Shown: positions 1 through 8,111, counted from the first letter of the stretch. The stretch is 11,537 nucleotides of DNA from Planctomycetaceae bacterium (GCA_002705165.1 PAJC01000052.1:11466-23002); one strand, 5' to 3'. Program-made: numbers and translations. Notes: generated by a model not told the origin, from the letters alone.

Positions 1-126
1 CTGGACCAACTTACTCGTTTCAAATTCCTCATACATCAATTCAGGATGCTGATGTAGTTGCCGGCGCAAACCAACAATCCAAGGTTGGATTGCTTTTGCT
101 TTAGATACGATTTGTTGAGCGTTCAT
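1..126 (-). CDS. M20-type amidohydrolase / N-acyl amino acid hydrolase, N-terminal fragment (runs off window)
   Basis: Reading the minus strand from the ATG at 124-126 gives 42 codons, open to the window edge. The visible peptide contains LRRQLHQHPEL followed by YEEFETSKLV. This is the usual N-terminal block of the M20 (M20D) amidohydrolases, which include hippurate hydrolase, IAA-amino acid hydrolase and N-acyl-amino acid deacetylases. Those enzymes hydrolyse an amide bond to free an acyl or aryl acid from an amino acid, using a metal centre that lies further downstream and is not visible here. The start is 9 nt after the E2 stop codon, with an AAGGTG ribosome-binding site overlapping that stop, so it should be translated with the upstream genes. 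The family call rests on this short N-terminal motif only, and the substrate cannot be inferred. Confidence 0.8.
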   Translation of the reverse strand, partial: MNAQQIVSKAKAIQPWIVGLRRQLHQHPELMYEEFETSKLVQ

Positions 127-131
127 CGATA

Positions 132-137
132 CACCTT
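132..137 (-). promoter_or_regulatory. Ribosome-binding site of the M20 amidohydrolase gene
   Basis: On the minus strand the E2 stop and the next gene read TAAGGTG, then TATCG, then ATG. AAGGTG is a good Shine-Dalgarno match 5 nt before the ATG and shares bases with the stop codon of the E2 gene. It fixes the start of the truncated gene and supports coupled translation. Confidence 0.6.
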
Positions 138-1356
138 ATGAAATATATTCTTTAGGGCTTGTCAGAGCATGTGCCAATTTTTGTAACCATCCTGCCGCCG
201 GAGCCCCATCCAGTACCTGATGATCAAAGGTCAGACTCAGCGACATGGTGTGTCCAGCGATAACTGCGCCCGCTTCAACCAAGGGCTCAGCAACAATACG
301 TCCAATCCCCAGAATCCCAGCCTGAGGTAGATTAATAACTGGGGTGAAATTGTCAACACCGAGTGTACCCAAACTGGAAATCGTAAATGTGCCACCGGTC
401 AGCTGATCTTCTCCCAAACGTCCGGCACGTGCATCTTGAATCAACTCTGTCGAGTATTCGACAACATCATCGAGCATCAGCTTATCGACCTGATTAATAA
501 CCGGTGCCAGAAGACCGTTATCAGTATCAACGGCAAAGGCAATGTTTATCTGGTCATAGACATAAACGCCATCCGCCGTCCAACAAGCATTCAGCTCCGG
601 ACATTCACGCAACAGATTGGCGGCAAGCTTCATGATAATATCGTTATAGGATGGCGTTGTGGCTGAAGTTTTGAGACTATCTCGATATGCGATTAATCCT
701 TGCGCATTGAACTTCGTGTTCAGGGTGACCGGAACAGTCTGTTGAGCACTGGCCTGCATCCGTTGTGCCGTAATACGACGAACATTGGTCAGTGGTTTTA
801 AAGTCCCAGACTGAGTGGGAGCGATAATCGCAGAAGAGGCCGTCCCCGCAGGTTGTACCACTCCGTTTTCCACAGCGGCTATTATGTCTCGCTCCCGAAT
901 CCGACCATTCCTACCTGTTCCAGAGATTCCGTCCAAGCCTATGCCAAGCTCCTTAGCCTTACGCCTAGCACGTGGTGAAGCAATATTGCGCCGCTTGGAT
1001 TTAGCGATTGGTGAATTGGCATCTGTCTCATTCCGGGGAGTTGTCATCGCCGGTTCATCCACGGCAGGTGATACCGGTGTCTCCGCAAGCTTGTATTCGG
1101 GAGGCGTCTCGCCTTCTTCCAGCAAAAATCCCAGCACCTGGCTAACCAACACAGTATCACCAGCCTGAGGAGCTTCCACAGGAATATGCAAGATTCCGGC
1201 ATCAAAGGACTCCACTTCCTGAGCCGCTTTTTCACCTTCCAGGACAAACAACATATCACCAGCATTGACGATTTCACCGTTCGCCTTGAGCCACTCGACG
1301 AAAGTCCCTTCGTCCATGGACCAGCCGAGCCGGGGTACTACGATTTCGGTTGCCAT
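136..1356 (-). CDS. Dihydrolipoamide acyltransferase (E2) of a 2-oxoacid/acetoin dehydrogenase complex
   Basis: This 406-residue protein has the full E2 architecture. A single lipoyl domain covers about residues 1-80, with the lipoylated lysine K43 in GEKA (family usually DKA). A Pro/Thr/Ala-rich linker follows. A peripheral subunit-binding domain spans about 125-163 (ASPRARRKAKELG through GRIRERDI). The catalytic acyltransferase domain covers about 185-406 and ends with DHQVLDG at 378-384, where H379 and D383 are the expected catalytic pair; the usual DHR arginine is Q380. In this family E2 takes the acyl group produced by E1 on its lipoyl arm and passes it to CoA. The gene starts 14 nt after the E1 stop with an AGAGAGG-type ribosome-binding site, and E1 is its obvious partner. 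A pyruvate, branched-chain or acetoin complex are all possible; the sequence does not decide. Confidence 0.93.
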   Translation of the reverse strand: MATEIVVPRLGWSMDEGTFVEWLKANGEIVNAGDMLFVLEGEKAAQEVESFDAGILHIPVEAPQAGDTVLVSQVLGFLLEEGETPPEYKLAETPVSPAVDEPAMTTPRNETDANSPIAKSKRRNIASPRARRKAKELGIGLDGISGTGRNGRIRERDIIAAVENGVVQPAGTASSAIIAPTQSGTLKPLTNVRRITAQRMQASAQQTVPVTLNTKFNAQGLIAYRDSLKTSATTPSYNDIIMKLAANLLRECPELNACWTADGVYVYDQINIAFAVDTDNGLLAPVINQVDKLMLDDVVEYSTELIQDARAGRLGEDQLTGGTFTISSLGTLGVDNFTPVINLPQAGILGIGRIVAEPLVEAGAVIAGHTMSLSLTFDHQVLDGAPAAGWLQKLAHALTSPKEYIS

Positions 1357-1370
1357 CTATCGATACCTCT

Positions 1371-3362
1371 CTACTCTGCTAACAATTCGCGAATCGCCGC
1401 GAGAACCGAATCAACATTTGGCACAACAGCTTTTTCAAGAGTCGGCGCATAGGGCGTGGGGGTAAATGCTCCACTGAGTCGCTTGATCGGAGCATCCAAG
1501 TCATCGAAGCCATCATCTGCAATCGAGGCTGCGATTTCGGAGGCAATACTACACGGCTGAAAAGATTCATCTACAACCAATAAACGCCCCGTCTTAGCCA
1601 CCGATTCACAAATAGTTTCTGTATCCAACGGTGAGACTGTTCGCGGATCGACCACCTCGACCGAAATCCCTTCACCCGCTAGTTGTTCAGCCGCTGCTAA
1701 AGCATGATGGACCATCAAAGCAACAGCCACTACCGTGACATCTTTCCCCTTACGATGGATTCTGGCCTTACCAAATGGAATTTCATATTGCGCTTCAGGA
1801 ACAGGTCCTTTGATTGCCATCAACTCCCGATGTTCCAGAAAGAGAACAGGGTCCGTCGAGTGCAAAGCATGGTTAAACAATCCTTTGGCATCGTAAGGTG
1901 TCGATGGTGTCACAACTCGCAGACCAGGGATATGAGCATAAATCGAATGATAAATCCCAGAATGATGTGTAGCCGCCGAGTGTCCAATGCCACCACAACC
2001 ACGAAGCAACACGGGCATTTTGATACGGCCACTGCTCATATATTGCATCTTGGCAATCTGATTGATCATTTCTCCGAAAGCATCATTGATAAAGTCAATG
2101 AACATAAAATCGATGACCGGACGCGTTCCGGTCATCGCAGCTCCACAACTGAGCCCAACAAATCCACGTTCGCAAATCGGTGTATCACAAAGCCGTTCCG
2201 GACCATATTTCTCGTAAAGTCCGATGGTGGTCATAAAGTTACCACCTCGCTCACCGATACCTTCCCCCATTACCCATATATTAGGGTTCTCAGCCATAGC
2301 CGCGTCTAAAGCTTCATGAGTACCACCAACGAAAGTCTGAATTCGATCACCTGGATCGATATCAACAGCTTCTGTCTCTGCGGATGCATCGTAGACATGA
2401 TCCGTCGCAGTATTACCTGATGGATAAGGACTGGCTTCAGCATTCTTATGTGATTCTTCAATCAACTCCTCCACTTCCTGAGTCACGGCCTGAAGTTCTT
2501 CTTCCGTGGCCAGGCCTTCTTCAACCAACCGTTCAGACAAGCGAGCAACGGGACAACGTTGCCGCCACTGGTCAACGTCTTCACGGGTGCGATACGTAAA
2601 ATCCCCCATACCTTCTGCATGCGCTCGTGTGCGATAGGTTTTGCATTCGATTAGAGTTGGACCTTCACCATTTCGTGCTCGTTCAACTGCCTCACCGGCG
2701 ATACGATAGATTTCCAAAACGTCATTTCCATCGACTTCAAAACCGGGAATACCGTAATTAGAAGCGCGACGTCCAACATCCGGAATTCCACTGGAGTATT
2801 CAAATGCAACTTCGGTAGCAAACTGGTTATTTTCACAAACGAAAATACATGGAAGGTTCCAAATGCTAGCCATGTTGAGACCTTCATGAAACGCACCGTT
2901 ATTGACGGCACCGTCACCAAAACAGGCAACCGAGACATTGTCTTTTTCCTGAATCTTAAATGTGTAACCACCGCCTGTCGCATGTAGGATACAGGGCCCC
3001 ACAATCCCACTAGTTCCCATCATCCCAATCTCTGGCTTAAACAAGTGCATGCTTCCACCACGACCGCCACTACATCCACCTTCCCGTCCATAGAGTTCCG
3101 CAATCAATTCCTGAGGGTGTAAACCTTTCGCTAGAGCATGCCCGTGACCTCGATGCGTACTAAAAACAACATCTTCTAATCGCAGATGAGCGAAAACACC
3201 TGTTGCAATAGCTTCTTCTCCCACATAGGTGTGACACGCACCGTGGACCAGCCCCTGCTGATGAGATTTTGCCAGTCGTTCTTCACACTGCCTAATCACC
3301 TGCATGGTGCGATACAGTGACAAGCCCGTTTCTTTATTGATTCCAATCGAAGTCGTCGTCAT
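1371..3362 (-). CDS. Fused alpha-beta E1 subunit of a thiamine-diphosphate 2-oxoacid (or acetoin) dehydrogenase
   Basis: This 663-residue protein joins the E1-alpha and E1-beta chains that are often separate. Residues 1 to about 310 match E1-alpha: RGHGHA at 71-76 supplies an active-site histidine, and the ThDP/Mg motif runs from GDG at 149-151 to NN at 154-155. A probably flexible acidic stretch at about 310-340 links to the beta half (about 341-663), which has GEGIGERGG at 366-374, with the likely ThDP-activating glutamate E367, and a HHSG motif around 466-469. E1 decarboxylates a 2-oxoacid, or cleaves acetoin in related enzymes, and loads the acyl group onto E2-lipoate. It lies 17 nt after the SDR gene and 14 nt before E2. 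The ribosome-binding site before the ATG is weak (AAGAGAT). No E3 gene is visible, so a shared E3 encoded elsewhere is likely. The substrate is not readable from these motifs. Confidence 0.92.
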   Translation of the reverse strand: MTTTSIGINKETGLSLYRTMQVIRQCEERLAKSHQQGLVHGACHTYVGEEAIATGVFAHLRLEDVVFSTHRGHGHALAKGLHPQELIAELYGREGGCSGGRGGSMHLFKPEIGMMGTSGIVGPCILHATGGGYTFKIQEKDNVSVACFGDGAVNNGAFHEGLNMASIWNLPCIFVCENNQFATEVAFEYSSGIPDVGRRASNYGIPGFEVDGNDVLEIYRIAGEAVERARNGEGPTLIECKTYRTRAHAEGMGDFTYRTREDVDQWRQRCPVARLSERLVEEGLATEEELQAVTQEVEELIEESHKNAEASPYPSGNTATDHVYDASAETEAVDIDPGDRIQTFVGGTHEALDAAMAENPNIWVMGEGIGERGGNFMTTIGLYEKYGPERLCDTPICERGFVGLSCGAAMTGTRPVIDFMFIDFINDAFGEMINQIAKMQYMSSGRIKMPVLLRGCGGIGHSAATHHSGIYHSIYAHIPGLRVVTPSTPYDAKGLFNHALHSTDPVLFLEHRELMAIKGPVPEAQYEIPFGKARIHRKGKDVTVVAVALMVHHALAAAEQLAGEGISVEVVDPRTVSPLDTETICESVAKTGRLLVVDESFQPCSIASEIAASIADDGFDDLDAPIKRLSGAFTPTPYAPTLEKAVVPNVDSVLAAIRELLAE

Positions 3363-3379
3363 AAGATCTCTTTTACTTT

Positions 3380-4186
3380 CTATTCCGCAAATATTTCAGT
3401 TCCGACAGAACCGCCGGCGTTCATAGCGAGATTTCCACCATCCATCGGAATGAGCGTTCCTGTAATCCATGAAGATGCGTCCGATGCTAAAAATACCGCC
3501 AATCCTTTAATGTCATCTGAACTGCCAAAACGGCCGGATGGGATGCCACTTAGAAATCGCTCTTTGATTCGTGGGTCAGCATCAATTCGTTGTTGCAAAC
3601 CAGGATTCAAAACCTGAGCTGGTAAAACTGAGTTCACCCGGACACCACGGCCACTCCACTCGGTGCTAAGTTCACGCGTCATCTGTACTACAGCTCCCAT
3701 CGCCATACTGTAGGCAATGTGCCCCCGACCTAATGCCGTAATACTTGCCAAGGAACCAAGATTGATGATACTGCCGCGACCCTGTTCCAACATGCGTCTA
3801 CCAGCTTCCTGACAGATACAAAACCGTCCATAGACAATATTCCGCCAGGTCCACTCCACTTCATCGAGTTCGATAATCTCCGGCTTTTTACGAACCGCTT
3901 CCCCTGCAATATTGGCTACAAAATCAATACGACCAAAAGTCTCATCGATCTGAGTAAACATCGCTCGAATGGCTTCGGGCGACGAAATATCACAAACCAC
4001 CGGCAACGCTTTTCGTCCCAGAGCTTCAATCTCCTGAGCCACTGCATGAGCCCCTGCTTCATTGATGTCAGCCAACACGATATCTGAGCCTGCTTCGGCT
4101 ACCGCCAAAGCGACGGCCTTTCCCATTCCACTGGCAGCACCTGAAACCAGTGACACGCGTCCAGACAGATCAAACATTGAACTCAT
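3380..4186 (-). CDS. Short-chain dehydrogenase/reductase (SDR) with an atypical YxxxM active site
   Basis: This 268-residue Rossmann protein has the size and layout of classical SDRs. It has a glycine-rich nucleotide motif SGAASGMG at 15-22, an Asp at the end of beta-2 (LADIN, D40) that suggests NAD(H), CDIS at 65-68, NIAG at 92-95 and an active-site Asn at about 116. The Ser-Tyr pair is S145 and Y159. The lysine expected four residues after the Tyr is M163, read clearly from the DNA as ATG. The C-terminal end GTLIPMDGG is typical. SDRs of this type interconvert alcohols and ketones; without the Lys, activity may be reduced or altered. I chose the ATG at 4184-4186, one base after the transporter stop. 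A longer in-frame start at 4309 would add 41 residues that overlap the transporter gene and do not look like an SDR. It is 17 nt upstream of E1. Confidence 0.88.
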   Translation of the reverse strand: MSSMFDLSGRVSLVSGAASGMGKAVALAVAEAGSDIVLADINEAGAHAVAQEIEALGRKALPVVCDISSPEAIRAMFTQIDETFGRIDFVANIAGEAVRKKPEIIELDEVEWTWRNIVYGRFCICQEAGRRMLEQGRGSIINLGSLASITALGRGHIAYSMAMGAVVQMTRELSTEWSGRGVRVNSVLPAQVLNPGLQQRIDADPRIKERFLSGIPSGRFGSSDDIKGLAVFLASDASSWITGTLIPMDGGNLAMNAGGSVGTEIFAE

Positions 4187-4187
4187 A

Positions 4188-6293
4188 TTATTCTGTTTCC
4201 TTAAATTCTTTAGCCATCTGAGACTTTTGCTTACGGATAAAGCAGAACCAAATCCCTCCCCAGACGGCAAATAATGCGAAGAACCAAAGCACTTCCGGCT
4301 TTTGAGCAAACACTAAGGCTGTCATCCCCAAATAGAAAACAGCACATCCAATGACGCCCAGTGAGTGAAACAGACCGGGTCGCAATTCTTTGGGTAGAAA
4401 ACGATGGTTATTTAACAAAACCAAGACCGCCGTTAACCCCAGGCCAAGATTATTCGTATTGGCCACAGTGAGTACCATTCCCTTGGCGTCTGAGTAATAC
4501 AGGAATATGGTCTGCATAATAAGTGACCAAACGATATAGGCGACCATAATCCGATAATAGATTTTGCCAACTTGATCAGACTTCATCTTTTCGCGAACCC
4601 CCGATACACCGGACCATATGATATCGGTCCAGCGTCGGCAAACATCGTCGATAATCGACATTTGGCTGGGAAGTAAAACGAACAAACCGACCAAGACTGT
4701 CAATATCCAAAACAGCTGATTCAGTCCATGTAAATCCGGGGCATTCTTAAGACCATCGGCGGTAATCAGTGCCTGAGCCCAAGCCAGGCCTTCTGTGTCC
4801 GAGAAAAATTCGGAGTACTGTGAAAATTCGATGGATATCAATCCTGGAAGTGCCATCCCCATAAAACAGCCCGGTCCCCAAATCATTAACTGATCCGTCA
4901 GGATATACCGCCACCAGCCTTTCCACCGAGACAGATTGGTTTCATTGATTTCAAACACTTTTCCAATGTGACTCAACGAAACACCACGGCCACCGACCAC
5001 ACTTGGAATAGCTCCTACTTGGGATCCCATCCCCCAGCCTTTGTCACGCACAAAGTTACTATAAGTGGAGTTACTCAAGCCCCCTCCACCGGCGTAACCG
5101 GCAAAAGCACCTAGCACGGCGATGTTTGCCAAAGTGATAAATGGAATGCCATTACCACTAAAAACCGAAGTAATGACATTATCTACATTATCACCATCCC
5201 AGTGGCCGTCATCATCCGCATCAATATAAGACAGATGCTTCGAGCTTTTCCCCGATGTTAGGTGGATCGGCAACATGGCTCCGTCTTCCGGACTCTGCAT
5301 GAACAGTTTCGTGGCTCCCGACGCATCCTGCGCCTGCGACAACGAATATGAAATCTGAATCGGCTTATCACCTTCCGAGGATAATATCAGCTGAGTTAAC
5401 ATTTCATACTTTTGATCTTCTTTATCAACCGTCACTGAAATCTCACCATCTTCAGCGGGACGAATCAAGGCATCATATTTGCCATCACCATCACTATCGT
5501 ATGTCCGATAAGCCACGCCTTGAGGATGGATGTCACTCATGGCAAATCGTCGTTCTTTCCTATCGAGGTGACCATCACCATCCCAGTCTTCTCCATCATC
5601 AAGTACACCATTCTCGTTACCATCTTCCCCACGTTCGACGGGAACATTGCCGAAGGCAAAAAATCCCGAAAAGACCCGCCCCCAATTATTGGGAGAAACA
5701 AAGAAAACACCGACAACCAAGCAGAAGGTTAAAACAACAAATACCTTAATTGTCATGACCTTTTCGAGCGTGTTATAAATCTTCCCACCGATAAGCACCG
5801 GTATGGCAACTAACCCAAAGAGCGCATAGGAAAGCAACAACAGCGTAACGTTATATTCTTCTCCCGGCACCTCACCGATAAACAATGCCACCACAACTGC
5901 TGCAGCCGTTGTCGACAAGGCTGGAATAAGAGCCCCGATATTAAAAAGAGCAAACGTTCCGATCCAGAAACTAGGGCCCGGCTTGTTACGCATGAACCCC
6001 GTAAAGACAGGCTCCCCTGTATAGAGTGCATACCGCCCACACTCCATGTTGTAAAAGACTTGACAGATAATCGCGATCGTCGCGATCCACATCAGACTCC
6101 CGCCATACTTGGCTGTAATTTCAGGGCCTAACAGCCACTCGCCACCACCAATCTGAATACCGCACATAACGATGCCCGGACCGATGAAGCCCTTGATATT
6201 ACTCCAACCAAGACGCTTGGGCGCAGTCAGTTCAGCAACCGACCAGGTCGGGAGAGCCGTTTTCGGCAACTGAGAGGACTTGGAATCAGACAT
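4188..6293 (-). CDS. Nramp-like (APC/LeuT-fold) membrane transporter with a periplasmic EF-hand-type calcium-binding insert
   Basis: This is a 701-residue polytopic inner-membrane protein. The N-terminal helices at about 33-60, 66-90, 108-138, 150-170 and 178-200 align with Nramp TM1-5 (GPGIVMCGIQI, then KYGGSLMW). A polar insert spans about 201-380, followed by TM6 at about 383-404 and more helices to about 686. By Nramp topology the TM5-TM6 loop faces the periplasm. The insert has two perfect 12-residue EF loops back to back (D224-E235 and D236-E247) and two DxDxDG loops (D266 and D358). The metal motif DPGN of TM1 is G49-G50-G51-E52 here, and no MPH is present in TM6 (AGGGGLSN instead), so the cargo may not be Mn/Fe. 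Members of this group are often labelled simply as Nramp homologues. It starts 48 nt after the cyclase gene with no obvious ribosome-binding site. The family is fairly sure; the cargo is unknown. Confidence 0.85.
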   Translation of the reverse strand: MSDSKSSQLPKTALPTWSVAELTAPKRLGWSNIKGFIGPGIVMCGIQIGGGEWLLGPEITAKYGGSLMWIATIAIICQVFYNMECGRYALYTGEPVFTGFMRNKPGPSFWIGTFALFNIGALIPALSTTAAAVVVALFIGEVPGEEYNVTLLLLSYALFGLVAIPVLIGGKIYNTLEKVMTIKVFVVLTFCLVVGVFFVSPNNWGRVFSGFFAFGNVPVERGEDGNENGVLDDGEDWDGDGHLDRKERRFAMSDIHPQGVAYRTYDSDGDGKYDALIRPAEDGEISVTVDKEDQKYEMLTQLILSSEGDKPIQISYSLSQAQDASGATKLFMQSPEDGAMLPIHLTSGKSSKHLSYIDADDDGHWDGDNVDNVITSVFSGNGIPFITLANIAVLGAFAGYAGGGGLSNSTYSNFVRDKGWGMGSQVGAIPSVVGGRGVSLSHIGKVFEINETNLSRWKGWWRYILTDQLMIWGPGCFMGMALPGLISIEFSQYSEFFSDTEGLAWAQALITADGLKNAPDLHGLNQLFWILTVLVGLFVLLPSQMSIIDDVCRRWTDIIWSGVSGVREKMKSDQVGKIYYRIMVAYIVWSLIMQTIFLYYSDAKGMVLTVANTNNLGLGLTAVLVLLNNHRFLPKELRPGLFHSLGVIGCAVFYLGMTALVFAQKPEVLWFFALFAVWGGIWFCFIRKQKSQMAKEFKETE

Positions 6294-6341
6294 GAAGTTT
6301 TCATTTTCAGTGAAAAGAGTTACGGGAGATTATTGGGGGGC

Positions 6342-8012
6342 TTAATGCAGAATGATGGCTCGTCCCGGCCCGCCGTGGCAATCACGAATCTTAATGGCTG
6401 CGAAAAGAAAGTATCCTCCCTCCGGAACTTTCTTAACATTAGAAAGAAACTCCACTGCAACCATTTCGTGACTGCCCAATGCCCAATACGTCATCAATGC
6501 TCGTTTGGCGTCGACGCCACCAAGATTCGGAGCATCCGTAGCGACACAGCGAATACCACGACTTTTAAGATAAACGATCGTGTCCGGCCCAGGAGCAGGC
6601 CAGCCTTCGGCATCGCCTTTGAGTGGGTCTGCCCATAATGCCGTATCTGCTGGCTCTGGCTTGAAATACTTATCGACGTGCCCTGTTTCGAAAATCACCA
6701 CGTCACCCTTTACCAATGCACCTTGCTTCGCTTCAAATTCTTTGATGTGCGCGACTGTGATCTCAGGAGACAACGGCCAGCTTTTCTTTGTTGTCGACCC
6801 AACAAGTTTTCGCACGTTGATGACTCGAGCTTCACCACACGTCCAGTCCAGCGGCACTTTTTCAGTTGTCACGTCGCTGAAGCCACGTTTCCCGTAGGTC
6901 TTTTCATACTCTTCCAACCAACCCCGAACTTCAGGGGAATACTGCACTTTGGACCCCGGTGTTGGCAATGCATAAGACGGGGGTACGAGATTCGTTCCCG
7001 CCATACTGTCCATCATGTGAGTATGGTGCCACATATCGAGATATTCGGAATACAGGAAGTTTACGTCCAGATAGGGCTGCCGGTGCATCCCGGTTGAAAA
7101 GCCGGGATCGGTGAGCGGGTAGCCTTGAGCTAATGTCGGTGAAAGATCAATCGCTCGTTTGTTCCGGGCTGATTCAATCAGACGGACTGGCAACTCACCA
7201 CCAACGATGGCAAAGGCCCGGCCTTCTGAATAAGCACCATCTTTATGACGGGGATGGAGCAATATATAAAAAGCACCAGTCGGAGGCAAAGCTCCGAGAT
7301 TGGTTGCACTTTCAGTCCAAATCATTCCATACTTCAATCCGGCGTAGTGAGTCGGTTCAGCGAGCGTTGGAATGGGGCCCATACTAGCACTATCTGTTCC
7401 CAATGTCATGACATTACGAGTGGCCAAAAACTCCATGCAATCCGGATCAGGATCAGGATAACCAGGTGCCTTGCCATCTAACGCATCAGAGATATAGCGA
7501 TGCCCATCCGGGTAGGGTCGATAATAATGATCTGAATAATCACTACGAAACAAGGCAACATCTCCAAAACGCAATTGCCGATGCTGCTTCTCAAATCGTT
7601 GAACATGTTCGCGTTTAACCAACGGACTGATGCCATTAGGTGCTTGATTCAAAAGATCACGAACATCGATGACACAAGCTTCACCGCCAAACTGCCAGGG
7701 CTCAATTTTGTCGGTGTATGCCAGACCTAATTTGCCCGACTTTGGTCGTTTGAGTTCAGGCCTTGCTACCGAGTGCGGTGGCACGTCCAACTGAGTACCT
7801 GTATTTCCATCGATCACTAGCGAATCGACATTGTAGGGACTAGAAGGACCAATCGTACGTTGATGAATAATCTGAAACCGTGGGAATGGAGCGGTTGGCC
7901 AAGTCGCCGGATAGTCCGGTGCAACCAGCAAAGAACAATCCACAAACTTCGATTGAGCCGAAGCGGCAGGCACTTTGGCAAATAATACTAGCAACAGTAT
8001 AAGATACTTCAT
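6342..8012 (-). CDS. Exported tandem cyclase-family (kynurenine-formamidase-like) protein
   Basis: This 556-residue protein begins with a signal peptide (hydrophobic LILLLVLFA, likely cleavage after A17-S18-A19), so it should act in the periplasm. Two cyclase-fold units follow, about 23-275 and 288-556. Each has a DLS/DCS-like opening strand, and they share internal matches such as GGEACVIDVRDL with CGEARVINVRKL, then FGDVALF with KGDVVIF. Cyclase-family enzymes (arylformamidase, isatin hydrolase) open cyclic or formyl amides with a metal held by HxGTHxDxPxH. Domain 1 has NTGTQLDVPPH at 70-80: D76 and H80 are kept, the two earlier His are N and Q, and H222 and E234 of the C-terminal site are kept. 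Domain 2 has MAGTNLVPPSY at 337-347, losing all of these, and keeps only E521. The usual family length is about 210-330, so this is a duplication. AAGGA lies 6 nt before the ATG. Substrate unknown; domain 2 is probably structural. Confidence 0.82.
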   Translation of the reverse strand: MKYLILLLVLFAKVPAASAQSKFVDCSLLVAPDYPATWPTAPFPRFQIIHQRTIGPSSPYNVDSLVIDGNTGTQLDVPPHSVARPELKRPKSGKLGLAYTDKIEPWQFGGEACVIDVRDLLNQAPNGISPLVKREHVQRFEKQHRQLRFGDVALFRSDYSDHYYRPYPDGHRYISDALDGKAPGYPDPDPDCMEFLATRNVMTLGTDSASMGPIPTLAEPTHYAGLKYGMIWTESATNLGALPPTGAFYILLHPRHKDGAYSEGRAFAIVGGELPVRLIESARNKRAIDLSPTLAQGYPLTDPGFSTGMHRQPYLDVNFLYSEYLDMWHHTHMMDSMAGTNLVPPSYALPTPGSKVQYSPEVRGWLEEYEKTYGKRGFSDVTTEKVPLDWTCGEARVINVRKLVGSTTKKSWPLSPEITVAHIKEFEAKQGALVKGDVVIFETGHVDKYFKPEPADTALWADPLKGDAEGWPAPGPDTIVYLKSRGIRCVATDAPNLGGVDAKRALMTYWALGSHEMVAVEFLSNVKKVPEGGYFLFAAIKIRDCHGGPGRAIILH

Positions 8013-8111
8013 CTACAATCCTTAACTTTTAGTCGTACTGCCAACTCAATCTGGCATACTCTTAGGATAACAATTTCAAATTGCGATTGTTTAAAAACCT
8101 ACCGACAGTTT
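8013..8111. promoter_or_regulatory. Longest intra-operon gap, with two small inverted repeats
   Basis: This 99-nt gap separates the Ldh2-type gene from the cyclase gene and is about twice as long as any other gap in the cluster. It is AT-rich. It contains a 13-bp palindrome CAATTTCAAATTG at 8071-8083 and a TGCCA/TGGCA inverted pair at 8039-8043 and 8052-8056. On the coding strand a TTGAAA followed 15 nt later by TATGCC could be a weak promoter. AAGGA at 8019-8023 is the ribosome-binding site of the cyclase gene. A secondary promoter or an mRNA processing site would fit, but nothing here is diagnostic. Confidence 0.3.

Noticed and set aside
1704..2309. A 201-codon open frame on the plus strand
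   Set aside because: It lies wholly inside the well-supported E1 gene on the other strand and its product shows no recognisable domain or protein-like composition.
4187..4309. In-frame N-terminal extension of the SDR starting at 4309
   Set aside because: It overlaps the end of the transporter gene by about 120 nt and its 41 residues show no SDR feature. The ATG at 4186 starts right before the normal SDR N-terminus.
5460..5625. Repeated ccatcacc-like runs that look like a short tandem repeat
   Set aside because: They are the reverse complement of Asp-Gly codons in the EF-hand loops of the transporter, so they are coding and not a DNA repeat.
5154..5693. The EF-hand segment as a separate gene or insertion
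   Set aside because: The frame runs through without a stop, the transmembrane helices continue on both sides, and base composition does not change.
8065..8078. GGATAACAATTTCA, identical to part of the E. coli lac operator / cloning-vector region
   Set aside because: The match is only 14 nt in an AT-rich gap between native genes, with no flanking vector sequence. It is most likely chance.
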